DNA of 30,733 nt from Lachnospira sp. UBA4346 (GTDB lineage Bacteria > Bacillota > Clostridia > Lachnospirales > Lachnospiraceae): assembly GCA_002394205.1 (NCBI GenBank), contig DGTC01000048.1, positions 1 through 30,733 of the forward strand, read 5' to 3'. Positions 18,303 to 25,294 of this stretch are shown piece by piece. The notes below the pieces were generated by a model. The model was not told where the DNA came from, searched no databases, and saw only the letters and a list, made by a program, of their open reading frames with translations. Each line of letters begins with the position of its first letter. Position 1 is the stretch's first letter. A program made the translations under genes and the position numbers.

Positions 18303-19487
18303 ATGTACAAAGCATTTTTAATTAAATATGGCGAAATTGGCGTAAAAGGAAAGAACAGATATATATTTGAAGACGCATTGGTAAGACAGATTCGTTATGC
18401 CTTAAAGAAGGTTGATGGTCAGTTCAATGTAACAAAGGAAAATGGACGTATCTATGCGACTGCAACAGAAGAATTTGATTATGATGAAGCAGTAGAAGCA
18501 TTAAAGACAGTATTTGGTATTATTGGAATCTGTCCAGTTGTTCAGATTGAAGATACAGGCTTTGATGACCTTGCAAAAACAGTTATCAATTATGTAGATA
18601 ATGCATATCCAGATAAGAATTTTTCATTTAAAGTAAATGCCAGACGTGCCAGAAAGAATTTTCCAATGGATTCTATGGAAATCAATGCAGAAATCGGACA
18701 TTGCTTATTAGAAGCATTTCCAGAAATGCATGTTGATGTACATAAGCCGGATGTTTTATTGCAGATTGAAGTTCGTAATAAGATTAATATCTATTCCGTA
18801 GAGATTCCGGGACCAGGTGGTATGCCAATCGGAACAGCAGGCAAAGCAATGCTTCTCTTATCCGGTGGCATTGACAGCCCTGTTGCCGGTTACATGGTGG
18901 CCAAAAGAGGTGTTCAGGTCGAAGCAACCTATTTCCATGCACCACCATATACAAGTGAACGTGCAAAGCAGAAGGTTGTTGACCTCGCCAAGCAGGTAGC
19001 AAAATATTCCGGTCCAATGACATTAAATGTTGTCAACTTTACAGATATTCAGCTTGCAATTTATGAAAAGTGTCCGCATGACGAATTAACCATTATTATG
19101 CGCCGTTATATGATGCGTATTGCTGAACAGCTTGGACAGGAAAGCGGTTGTATGGGACTTGTAACAGGAGAAAGTATCGGTCAAGTTGCAAGCCAGACGA
19201 TGCAGAGCTTATATTGCACCAACGAAGTATGTACAATGCCTGTATTCCGTCCAGTTATCTGTTTTGATAAGCAGGAAATTATTGATGTATCTGAAAAGAT
19301 TGGTACATATGAGACATCCATTCTTCCATTTGAAGACTGCTGTACAATTTTCGTTGCCAAACATCCTGTTACGAAGCCGAATTTGAAGATTATTCAGAGA
19401 GATGAACATCATTTGGATGACTGCATCGATGCTTTAATGAAGGAAGCACTGGATACAGTAGAGAAGATTCATATCGAAGCAGAATAA
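18303..19487 (+). CDS. thiI: tRNA 4-thiouridine synthetase ThiI
   Basis: Adenylates U8 of tRNA and transfers sulfur to form s4U; some members also serve thiamine thiazole synthesis. The 394-aa protein has an N-terminal ferredoxin-like region with KYGEIGVKGKNR, a THUMP domain (about 60-165), and the PP-loop SGGIDSP at 187-193. Later conserved blocks are TGESIGQVASQTMQ and FEDCCTIFVAKHP. There is no C-terminal rhodanese domain, as in Bacillus ThiI, so persulfide sulfur must come directly from the adjacent cysteine desulfurase. A GGGAAAGAAG site precedes the ATG. Confidence 0.95.
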   Translation: MYKAFLIKYGEIGVKGKNRYIFEDALVRQIRYALKKVDGQFNVTKENGRIYATATEEFDYDEAVEALKTVFGIIGICPVVQIEDTGFDDLAKTVINYVDNAYPDKNFSFKVNARRARKNFPMDSMEINAEIGHCLLEAFPEMHVDVHKPDVLLQIEVRNKINIYSVEIPGPGGMPIGTAGKAMLLLSGGIDSPVAGYMVAKRGVQVEATYFHAPPYTSERAKQKVVDLAKQVAKYSGPMTLNVVNFTDIQLAIYEKCPHDELTIIMRRYMMRIAEQLGQESGCMGLVTGESIGQVASQTMQSLYCTNEVCTMPVFRPVICFDKQEIIDVSEKIGTYETSILPFEDCCTIFVAKHPVTKPNLKIIQRDEHHLDDCIDALMKEALDTVEKIHIEAE

Positions 19488-19503
19488 AGAGGAGAATTCA
19501 CAG

Positions 19504-20076
19504 ATGATTTGTTGCTATGTATATGATGGTATGGCAGATTTTGAGATTACATTATTAATGCATCGTTTGAAAAATACAGGAAAGCGACAGTGTGTATATA
19601 TTTCAGAAGATACGAAACCGATTCAAGCACAGTCTGGTCTTACTTTTGTACCGGATCAGACGATTGCTTCGGTTGATATGTCGGAGATAGAGGCACTTAT
19701 TATACCGGGTGGTCCAATTAATAACACACAGAATAGCATCTGTAATTTGGTTACTCGGTTGGCAGAAAAAGGAACATTGGTTGCAGCAATCTGTTTTGCA
19801 CCACAGTTTTTAGGCAGAGCAGGCATATTAAATCAATATACTTATACAACCTCCTGTTCTGAGGATAAAATCAAGCAGTTACAGGTTGAAGACCCTTTTA
19901 ACCGAGAGCAGTATCGGCATCAGAGAGTTGTAATTGACAGAAATGTCATTACGGCACAAGGTTTTGCTTTTGTGGATTTTGCGATGGCAGTATGTAATTA
20001 TCTGGGCATCTATGAGGGAAATGAAGAAAGATTTCATCAGGAATTAGAACGGGTGAAGTCGAATGAATTGGTGTAA
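19504..20076 (+). CDS. DJ-1/PfpI-family protein
   Basis: A 190-aa class-I glutamine-amidotransferase-like protein. The nucleophile elbow AAICFAPQFLGRAGIL places Cys at 97, with E14 (DGMADFEIT) as the partner acid. IIPGGPIN at 66-73 is the usual glycine turn. Relatives include thiazole-associated ThiJ, oxidative-stress DJ-1 and small-molecule hydratases, so the reaction is open. It lies 16 nt after thiI, with GAGGAG before its ATG, and is probably the last gene of that operon. The old ThiJ name for the family makes the location suggestive but proves nothing. Confidence 0.85.
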   Translation: MICCYVYDGMADFEITLLMHRLKNTGKRQCVYISEDTKPIQAQSGLTFVPDQTIASVDMSEIEALIIPGGPINNTQNSICNLVTRLAEKGTLVAAICFAPQFLGRAGILNQYTYTTSCSEDKIKQLQVEDPFNREQYRHQRVVIDRNVITAQGFAFVDFAMAVCNYLGIYEGNEERFHQELERVKSNELV

Positions 20077-20109
20077 CAGAGTAATTTTCAAATTAATCAT
20101 ACAATAAAA

Positions 20110-20140
20110 GCCACCTCATACAGCAATTGTAAAAGGTGGC
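20110..20140 (-). terminator. Terminator between converging genes
   Basis: GCCACCT (20110-20116) pairs with AGGTGGC (20134-20140). Read on the - strand it is followed by TTTTATTG, so it fits as the end of the HPr-like gene; it may also slow transcripts arriving from the PfpI gene. Confidence 0.75.
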
Positions 20141-20173
20141 AATTATGTTTGCAATTAAATTTCAATTATGTTC

Positions 20174-20404
20174 TTAGACAATATATGGAGCTAAGATTGA
20201 AAGGATTGTATCGATATTTGCATCTGCATGGATGTTTAAGTCGATTGGTTTAGATAAGTCAAGACTGAAAATACCCATGATAGATTTTGCATCAATGACA
20301 TATCTTCCTGATACAAGATCAAAATCTTCATCAAACTTTGTGATATCGTTCACAAATGATTTAACCTTGTCTATTGAATTTAATGAAATCTGAACTGTTT
20401 TCAT
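20174..20404 (-). CDS. HPr-like protein lacking the active-site histidine
   Basis: A 76-aa protein resembling the PTS phosphocarrier HPr. The segment AKSIMGIFSLDLSKPIDL matches the HPr region around Ser46, and S41 here is the equivalent regulatory serine. The N-terminal region where HPr carries catalytic His15 in an HARP motif reads SLNSIDKVKSFV and has no histidine. It therefore cannot carry phosphate for PTS transport. It resembles Bacillus Crh, which keeps only the serine and acts as a CcpA cofactor. AGGAGGT lies 7 nt before the start and a good promoter lies at 20469-20497. It is divergent from mtaB. Such short HPr-family proteins are common in Clostridia; their role is unclear. Confidence 0.75.
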   Translation of the reverse strand: MKTVQISLNSIDKVKSFVNDITKFDEDFDLVSGRYVIDAKSIMGIFSLDLSKPIDLNIHADANIDTILSILAPYIV

Positions 20405-20468
20405 TGTAAATACCTCCTAATTATTAAGTCATTCCAATTATTGGGAACACGTTCGTTCCTATATGAAT

Positions 20469-20497
20469 ATAATATCTTTTTGTTAAAAATAAGTCAA
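20469..20497 (-). promoter_or_regulatory. Sigma-A promoter for the HPr-like gene
   Basis: On the - strand: TTGACT (complement of 20492-20497), 17-nt spacer, TATTAT (complement of 20469-20474). TTCCTATA (20456-20463) and TATAGGAA (20498-20505) flank the core as an 8-bp inverted repeat. GGAAC/GTTCC arms at 20444-20459 lie just downstream. Confidence 0.75.
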
Positions 20498-20588
20498 TAT
20501 AGGAATGGAAACTTTTGCTAAAAGATGAGGTTTGATAAATAGAGCAATGTATCCATCGTTTACACTTTAGAATAAGAATATTCAAATG

Positions 20589-20608
20589 AATTCATATGAT
20601 AATGAATT
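20589..20608 (+). promoter_or_regulatory. AT-rich palindrome upstream of mtaB
   Basis: AATTCAT (20589-20595) and ATGAATT (20602-20608) with a 6-nt spacer, 49 nt before the mtaB start. No clear promoter hexamers could be paired with it, so its role is a guess. Confidence 0.3.
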
Positions 20609-20657
20609 GAAACTGCGATAGAAAATGATTATAAAGAAAAAGAAACGGAGAAAAAGA

Positions 20658-22040
20658 ATGCGAAAAGTTGCAATACATAACCTTGGCTGCAAGGTAAATT
20701 CTTACGAGTCAGAGTCTATGGAGCAAATGCTCGTACAGGCAGGCTATCAGATGGTAACATTTGGCGAAGAACCGGCGGATGTATATATTATTAATACCTG
20801 TTCGGTTACCAATATTGCTGACCGCAAATCCAGACAGATGTTACACAAGGCAAAGAAACTTAATCCAAATGCAGTTGTTATTGCTGCAGGTTGTTATGCA
20901 CAGGCAGACAGTGAAAATGTACAGAAGGATGAAGCAGTTGATATTGTGTTAGGAAATAACAAAAAAATCAATTTGTTAGAAATCTTAGAAGACTATTTTA
21001 AAGAACATGAAGGAAATGCCGGTGCAAAAGCTGAATACACAGAAGATGTGAATGTATTAGATATGTCACAGCAACAGCCATATGAAGAACTTGAGATTGA
21101 TAAAGTCAATGAACATACCAGAGCATTTATCAAGATTCAGGATGGTTGTAACCAGTTCTGTTCTTACTGTATCATTCCATATTTAAGAGGGCGGATCAGA
21201 AGTCGTAAGATGGAGGATATTTCAGCAGAAGTGAAACGTCTGGTGGCAAATGGTTATAAAGAAATTGTACTTACTGGAATTCATTTAACATCGTATGGCG
21301 CAGATAATGGAGAAGGCAGTCTGTTAGAGGTTATTCAGATGATTCACGCAATTGATGGCGTGGAGCGAATCCGTTTAGGCTCTTTAGAGCCGAGAGTTGT
21401 TACAGAAGAATTTGTTCAAACAATTAGCAAATTAGAAAAGGTATGCCCACATTTCCATTTGTCATTACAGAGTGGCTGCGATGCGACATTAAAGCGAATG
21501 AATCGAAAGTATACAACAAAACAGTATGCGGATAGTTGCGACCTTCTTCGTAAGTATTATAAGAATCCTGCGATTACAACAGATGTCATTGTGGGATTTC
21601 CAGCGGAAACACCGGAAGAATTTGAACAGACAAAGTTATTCTTAGAGAAGATTCATTTCTATGAGATGCATATTTTCAAATATTCCAGAAGACATGGTAC
21701 TGTTGCAGATAAAATGGACAATCAGATTGATGAACAGATTAAGACGCAGCGCAGTGGTATTTTAATTGATTTAGAGAAAAAAATGTCATTAGAATATCGT
21801 AAATTGTTCTTGGGAACAAAGGTTGATGTTTTATTAGAAGAAAAGGTTGAGATGGACGGTACATTTTATTATGTAGGTTATACAAAGAATTATGTGCGTG
21901 TCCGTATTGCAGCAAATGATTTGGAACGAACAGCTTCCGTACAACCAGTGACAGAAGAAGAGTTGGTTAATACGATTGTAATGGTAAATTGTGAAAAATT
22001 AGTCAATGATATCATAATTGAAGGACAGATAGCAGAATGA
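20658..22040 (+). CDS. mtaB: tRNA (t6A37) methylthiotransferase MtaB
   Basis: Radical-SAM enzyme that converts t6A37 to ms2t6A37 in tRNAs reading ANN codons. The 460-aa protein has the N-terminal UPF0004 domain with its cluster cysteines C11 (NLGCKVN), C48 (NTCSVTN) and C79 (AAGCYAQ). The radical-SAM triad is C164, C168 and C171 in GCNQFCSYCIIPYLRG. A C-terminal TRAM domain includes YVGYTKNYVRVRI. The NLGCKVN and NTCSVTN forms point to MtaB rather than MiaB. ATG 20658 has GGAG about 8 nt upstream; the frame is open 11 codons further but without a site. Its stop overlaps the next start by 4 nt. Confidence 0.94.
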   Translation: MRKVAIHNLGCKVNSYESESMEQMLVQAGYQMVTFGEEPADVYIINTCSVTNIADRKSRQMLHKAKKLNPNAVVIAAGCYAQADSENVQKDEAVDIVLGNNKKINLLEILEDYFKEHEGNAGAKAEYTEDVNVLDMSQQQPYEELEIDKVNEHTRAFIKIQDGCNQFCSYCIIPYLRGRIRSRKMEDISAEVKRLVANGYKEIVLTGIHLTSYGADNGEGSLLEVIQMIHAIDGVERIRLGSLEPRVVTEEFVQTISKLEKVCPHFHLSLQSGCDATLKRMNRKYTTKQYADSCDLLRKYYKNPAITTDVIVGFPAETPEEFEQTKLFLEKIHFYEMHIFKYSRRHGTVADKMDNQIDEQIKTQRSGILIDLEKKMSLEYRKLFLGTKVDVLLEEKVEMDGTFYYVGYTKNYVRVRIAANDLERTASVQPVTEEELVNTIVMVNCEKLVNDIIIEGQIAE

Positions 22041-22744
22041 TTCAAATAGCAATATGCGACGATGAAGAACAGATTCGGACAGATATAGAACAACAGTTGT
22101 ATACAATGGAAGATGAGATTGGAGAACCATTAGAAATCTATACATTTTCAGATGGAGAACCATTATGTGAAGCACTAGAGCATCAGACACATTTTGATAT
22201 TATATTATTGGATATAATGATGCCGCATAAAGATGGCGTTTATGTCGGCAAATTGATTCGTGAGAAATTGCAAGATAATATTACACAGATTATTTACATT
22301 TCAGCAGAACAAAATTATGCGATGGAGTTATTTCAGGTGCGTCCGGTAGATTTTTTACTAAAGCCTTTGGATGTAACGAAATTAAAGGAAACATTTCTTA
22401 CGGCACTTCATTTGATTCACGACTCCAGACAGTTATACACGTTTGAAAAACAAGGAGAAATCTATCGGATTCCAATTGGAAAGATTCTGTATATAGAAAG
22501 CCATGGACGCGTGTTAATTTTGCATACGCAGACTACAGAATATGAATATTATGGAAAATTGAGTGATGTATCAGAATTGTTAAAAAAATATCAATTTTTA
22601 TATATTCATAAATCTTATCTTGTAAACTATGCAATGGTACAAAAGATGCGAAGGGATTCTGTTGTATTAGAAAATGGAATAGAATTACCGATTAGCAGAA
22701 ATAGAAGGGATGAAGTCAGACAAAAATGTTACCTGTATATGTAA
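22037..22744 (+). CDS. LytTR-family response regulator (AgrA/VirR-like), orphan
   Basis: A 235-aa two-domain regulator. The receiver domain (about 1-122) has acidic pocket residues D8 and D9, the phosphoacceptor D59 in IILLDIMMP, and a lysine in VDFLLKPLD. The LytTR DNA-binding domain (about 135-232) includes the IPIGKILYIESHGR strand and IHKSYLVNYAMV. It starts at the ATGA overlapping mtaB's stop, so its translation is coupled to mtaB. LytTR regulators usually have a neighbouring GHKL histidine kinase, and none is in the window. The inserted unit begins shortly downstream and ABC permease genes resume beyond it. This suggests the regulator once controlled that exporter. Confidence 0.92.
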   Translation: MIQIAICDDEEQIRTDIEQQLYTMEDEIGEPLEIYTFSDGEPLCEALEHQTHFDIILLDIMMPHKDGVYVGKLIREKLQDNITQIIYISAEQNYAMELFQVRPVDFLLKPLDVTKLKETFLTALHLIHDSRQLYTFEKQGEIYRIPIGKILYIESHGRVLILHTQTTEYEYYGKLSDVSELLKKYQFLYIHKSYLVNYAMVQKMRRDSVVLENGIELPISRNRRDEVRQKCYLYM

Positions 22745-22757
22745 GTGTATTTTGTAT

Positions 22758-22771
22758 TGGAAACGGTTGCA
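22758..22771 (+). promoter_or_regulatory. cre-like box after the LytTR gene
   Basis: TGGAAACGGTTGCA fits the loose catabolite-responsive element pattern TGNAANCGNTNNCA at every fixed position. It lies 14 nt past the LytTR stop. Its right end overlaps a GTTGCA/TGCAAC inverted repeat (22766-22789). It could be what is left of a promoter for exporter genes lost to the insertion. Confidence 0.35.
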
Positions 22772-22853
22772 TTAGCATCTATTTGCAACAACTAACAATC
22801 GCAAATTGATACAATTTAATTGGTGTGAACTAACTAAAAGTGGCTTAAAATAA

Positions 22854-22900
22854 GGCTTTCGACAGATTTAAGTATTCTGCAGAAAGCCGTTTTTTATTTT
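22854..22900 (+). terminator. Terminator closing the mtaB/LytTR unit
   Basis: GGCTTTC (22854-22860) pairs with GAAAGCC (22882-22888) with an inner AGA/TCT extension, followed by GTTTTTTATTTT. It isolates the inserted unit from upstream transcription. Confidence 0.85.
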
Positions 22901-23037
22901 GATTGAATGCACTGATATTGATTGAAACTCAAAAGTGCCCCCTTGCAAGGCAAAATTTCATTGTGTATGGAAAATATAAGAGTTCAAAATCTGGTATTGT
23001 CAAAGTTATTATTAACCAAAAAAAGGTTAAATAATAT

Positions 23038-23075
23038 ACTTGAAATACGGATGGGTTTATGCTACAATTTCAAGT
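23038..23075 (+). promoter_or_regulatory. Promoter of the XRE gene with overlapping 9-bp inverted repeat
   Basis: TTGAAA (23040-23045), 17-nt spacer, TACAAT (23063-23068). ACTTGAAAT (23038-23046) and its exact complement ATTTCAAGT (23067-23075) lie across the -35 and -10 elements, as expected for repressor half-sites of the adjacent XRE protein. The 22901-23037 stretch before it holds no supportable gene. Confidence 0.7.
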
Positions 23076-23094
23076 GTATGAAAGGAGGATACAT

Positions 23095-23463
23095 ATGTCG
23101 TATACGAAATTTGGAGAATTTGTCAGAATTCTCAGAATTAAAAACCATGAGGTGATGGGTGATATGGCAAAAATGTTAGATACTTCTTTGCCCTTTCTAT
23201 CTGCTGTTGAAAATGGCAAAAAGAATGTACCACAGGATTGGTTTAAGAAAATAATTAATCATTATGGTTTATCCGAAGAAGAACAACAAGAATTAAGAGA
23301 AGCTATCGAAGAATCCAAAACACAATTTAAAATTGCTGCTTCTAAAGCTAGTAATGTACAAAGGAAAACAGCTTTAGCTTTTGCGCGTTCATTTGACGAA
23401 ATGGATGATGAGACAGCATTGAAAATACTGGAGTTGTTAAGCAAAAGGGGGGAATCTGAATAA
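23095..23463 (+). CDS. XRE-family helix-turn-helix repressor (ImmR-like)
   Basis: A 122-aa Cro/C1-type DNA-binding protein. The helix-turn-helix spans about residues 5-65 (FGEFVRILRIKN, then MAKMLDTSLPFLSAVENGKKNVPQDW), and a helical tail (about 66-120) probably dimerises. AAGGAGG 6 nt before ATG 23095 fixes the start; an ATG at 23059 lies inside the promoter. It is immediately followed by an ImmA/IrrE-type protease (TAA directly followed by GTG). In ICEBs1 and phages this arrangement is a repressor cleaved by its partner protease. It probably represses its own promoter through the repeat at 23038-23075. Confidence 0.9.
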   Translation: MSYTKFGEFVRILRIKNHEVMGDMAKMLDTSLPFLSAVENGKKNVPQDWFKKIINHYGLSEEEQQELREAIEESKTQFKIAASKASNVQRKTALAFARSFDEMDDETALKILELLSKRGESE

Positions 23464-24003
23464 GTGGATTACGAAACAAAGCCAACAAGCCGAAAAGACT
23501 TGAGAATGTACTCAAAGCTTTTCAGAGAATTGTTTAACGTCTCTGAAAAAGGTGCATTTCCTGTATTGGAAGCATTGGACAAAGTCAGTGATATATTTGA
23601 AAACTGTAACTATATCATTGTACCGGACAAGAAACTTCCTCCAAAGACGATGGCACAATGTATACAAAATGATATGGATGGATTTACCATTGAAATAAAG
23701 GAATCTGTATATGTAGGGGCATATGAGAAAAGAATCGGAGCTTTTCTTGGATTTATATGCCATGAGATATGTCATATCTTCCTTTTTGCAATAGGGTTTA
23801 CACCAATCTATGCAAGATCCGTTGAGAATAATGTAATTCCACCATACAGAAGTGTGGAATGGCAAGCAAAGGCGTTGTGTGCTGAAGTGATGATTCCTTT
23901 TGAAGAATCTAAGGGCATGAAAGAAGAAGAAATTATTAGGAAATATATGGTATCTAAAGCATTCGCTCAAAACAGGAGAAGACTTGGAAGAAAATCATAT
24001 TGA
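23464..24003 (+). CDS. ImmA/IrrE-type zinc metalloprotease
   Basis: A 179-aa protein with the zinc motif H100-E101-x-x-H104 in GFICHEICHIFLF and a downstream glutamate in EWQAKALCAEVMIP (about 133-145), the ImmA/IrrE pattern. In known cases such proteases cleave the neighbouring XRE repressor after DNA damage or cell signals. It starts at a GTG directly abutting the repressor's stop, with an AGGGGGG stretch upstream, so the two are co-translated. At 179 aa and lacking extra sensor domains it is the short form. The C-terminal end is basic (NRRRLGRKSY). Confidence 0.87.
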   Translation: MDYETKPTSRKDLRMYSKLFRELFNVSEKGAFPVLEALDKVSDIFENCNYIIVPDKKLPPKTMAQCIQNDMDGFTIEIKESVYVGAYEKRIGAFLGFICHEICHIFLFAIGFTPIYARSVENNVIPPYRSVEWQAKALCAEVMIPFEESKGMKEEEIIRKYMVSKAFAQNRRRLGRKSY

Positions 24004-24037
24004 GATATTCCTAGGATTATGAAGGAGGTGGTTTACC

Positions 24038-24064
24038 ATGAGAGTAAAAAATAAAACGTATTAA
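24038..24064 (+). CDS. Possible 8-codon leader peptide MRVKNKTY
   Basis: ATG 24038 to TAA 24062-24064 encodes MRVKNKTY. It is preceded by a very strong AAGGAGGTGG site (24022-24031). The last codons and stop lie inside the left arm of the hairpin at 24053-24094. Ribosomes on this ORF would block hairpin formation, the arrangement used for translational or transcriptional attenuation. No known leader of this sequence is recognised. It could also be a chance ORF next to an unused ribosome binding site. Confidence 0.45.
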   Translation: MRVKNKTY

Positions 24065-24094
24065 TAGCTGTTGGAGCAGCAAATAATACGTTTT
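24053..24094 (+). terminator. Attenuator-like hairpin after the protease gene
   Basis: AAAACGTATTA (24053-24063) and TAATACGTTTT (24084-24094) form an 11-bp perfect stem. An inner GCTG/CAGC stem (24067-24070, 24077-24080) sits above a 3x3 internal loop. The right arm ends in TTTT, so it can act as an intrinsic terminator before the cargo genes. Confidence 0.65.
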
Positions 24095-24097
24095 ACA

Positions 24098-24148
24098 TTA
24101 GGATATGCTATATCCTCACTCAATCAAATTTAGTTTAGCATATCCTAA
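24098..24148 (+). repeat. 13-bp perfect inverted repeat upstream of the DUF4417-like gene
   Basis: TTAGGATATGCTA (24098-24110) and TAGCATATCCTAA (24136-24148) are exact complements with a 25-nt spacer. The left arm can alternatively pair locally as GGATA/TATCC (24101-24115), so two exclusive folds exist. It has no T-run, so it is more likely a protein-binding site, recombination site or RNA switch than a terminator. Confidence 0.6.
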
Positions 24149-24160
24149 CTGCAAATTCAA

Positions 24161-24196
24161 TTGACATTTTTTACAAAGATTCAAATGCCTTTGAAT
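24161..24196 (+). promoter_or_regulatory. Candidate second promoter and operator for the cargo genes
   Basis: TTGACA at 24161-24166 is a consensus -35, but the -10 position is poor. Just downstream lies ATTCAAA-TGCC-TTTGAAT (24179-24196), a palindrome with 7-bp arms. Its TTCAA/TTGAA core resembles the repeat at the XRE promoter, so the same repressor might bind both. Confidence 0.4.
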
Positions 24197-24215
24197 AAGG
24201 CGGAAAGGCAAAATA

Positions 24216-24905
24216 ATGATAAATGGTTTATCAGAATATGAAAAATACAAGGTATTACGCCCTGTGATAGGTGAGTGTGAATTGGATGGCAATGGCTTCC
24301 CAATTTTAAGAAAAGAGGAGTTTTATCCAGAAGATTGGATAGATATAACAGCAGTTGGCATTCAAAATGCTTCACCCAAAATGTACAATAAACGGTCTAT
24401 ACTGCTTATGTTTAATTACGATTATAAGCTATTAAGCTTATGGAACAATCCATTGAAAAAAGCAGGTATGTTTACGGGATATTACGCAATAGCAACACCT
24501 GATTACAGCATTTATCTTCAAATGAATATCAATGATGTAAGGCATAATATTTATAAATCAAGATGGCTTGGAAGAACATGGCAAAATTATGGGAGTGTTG
24601 TGTACCCAACTGTTGCATGGTGTTTGCCAGATACATATGATATATGTTTTTCGGGATATGAGAAAGGATCTATCGTTGTGATTTCAACACTTGGATGTCA
24701 GGATAATAAAGATGTATTTTTGCAAGGATTTAACGAGATGAAAAAGAGAATTGAACCTTCGTTAATAATTGTTTATGGGGATATGGTAGAAGGGATGACA
24801 GGCCGCTTCGTAAATTTCAAATACAAAGATGCATTTCAAGAAAAATGTCATCAACTTAAAATACCCAACTTATCCCAGATATTTGAGATAAAGGAGGCGG
24901 CATAA
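24216..24905 (+). CDS. DUF4417-like protein of mobile elements
   Basis: A 229-aa soluble protein with no signal peptide or membrane segment. It has the pattern I associate with DUF4417: an N-terminal proline-rich lead (VLRPVIG), a central RWLGRTWQNYGSVVYPTVAW (about 116-135), CFSGYEKGSIVVISTLGC (144-161), and IIVYGDMVEGM (184-194). That family is found on phages and integrative elements and has no assigned activity. The G-D-M-V-E-G end segment resembles a small-molecule or nucleotide pocket, but this is conjecture. An AAAGG site precedes the ATG. The TAATG overlap with the next gene (1 nt) indicates coupled translation. Confidence 0.6.
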   Translation: MINGLSEYEKYKVLRPVIGECELDGNGFPILRKEEFYPEDWIDITAVGIQNASPKMYNKRSILLMFNYDYKLLSLWNNPLKKAGMFTGYYAIATPDYSIYLQMNINDVRHNIYKSRWLGRTWQNYGSVVYPTVAWCLPDTYDICFSGYEKGSIVVISTLGCQDNKDVFLQGFNEMKKRIEPSLIIVYGDMVEGMTGRFVNFKYKDAFQEKCHQLKIPNLSQIFEIKEAA

Positions 24906-25294
24906 TGGGTTCAAGAGGAGCTTTTGAAAATGTAGATATGGGTAACTTTAGCTTTAAAGAGGGCGGACAGCATTATTTCTCTATTGGCGAATTAAGTGGA
25001 GACAAAAATGTTAAAGTTATAATCCAAGATTCAAAAAATGTAAAAGCACCAGAGTATTCACATACACCAGGGAGAGTATATGCTGTTGTAAAAGATGGAC
25101 AGCTAAAGCACGTAGCTTATTATGATGAAAATCATAAACAAGCAGTGAGTATTGATTTTGCACATGAACATCAGGGCGTAAAACCTCATAGACACATTTA
25201 TTTAAGTCATAATAAAAACGATCCCGGAGTGCCACCGACACCAAAGGAGCAAGAGTTGATTAAAAAAATAAAAAAGGAGTTTCATTTAAAATGA
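24905..25294 (+). CDS. MGSRGA-start His-rich protein, toxin-like
   Basis: A 129-aa protein of unknown function starting MGSRGAFEN. The middle is a beta-rich RVYAVVKDGQLKHVAYYDE stretch. The C-terminal third carries a cluster of charged and metal-binding residues, IDFAHEHQGVKPHRHIYL (about 88-105), followed by a helix rich in Lys and Glu. The pattern resembles short domains found at the C-terminus of phage head-morphogenesis and polymorphic-toxin proteins; this is memory-based and uncertain. AGGAGG precedes the ATG. Its last 4 nt (ATGA) are shared with the next gene, as in toxin/immunity pairs. A structural or regulatory role is also possible. Confidence 0.5.
   Translation: MGSRGAFENVDMGNFSFKEGGQHYFSIGELSGDKNVKVIIQDSKNVKAPEYSHTPGRVYAVVKDGQLKHVAYYDENHKQAVSIDFAHEHQGVKPHRHIYLSHNKNDPGVPPTPKEQELIKKIKKEFHLK

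Noticed and set aside
20444..20459. GGAAC-N6-GTTCC near the HPr-like start as a LexA box
   Set aside because: Firmicute LexA boxes have GAAC-N4-GTTC spacing; here it is N6 (or N2 in an alternative register), and the gene has no DNA-damage link.
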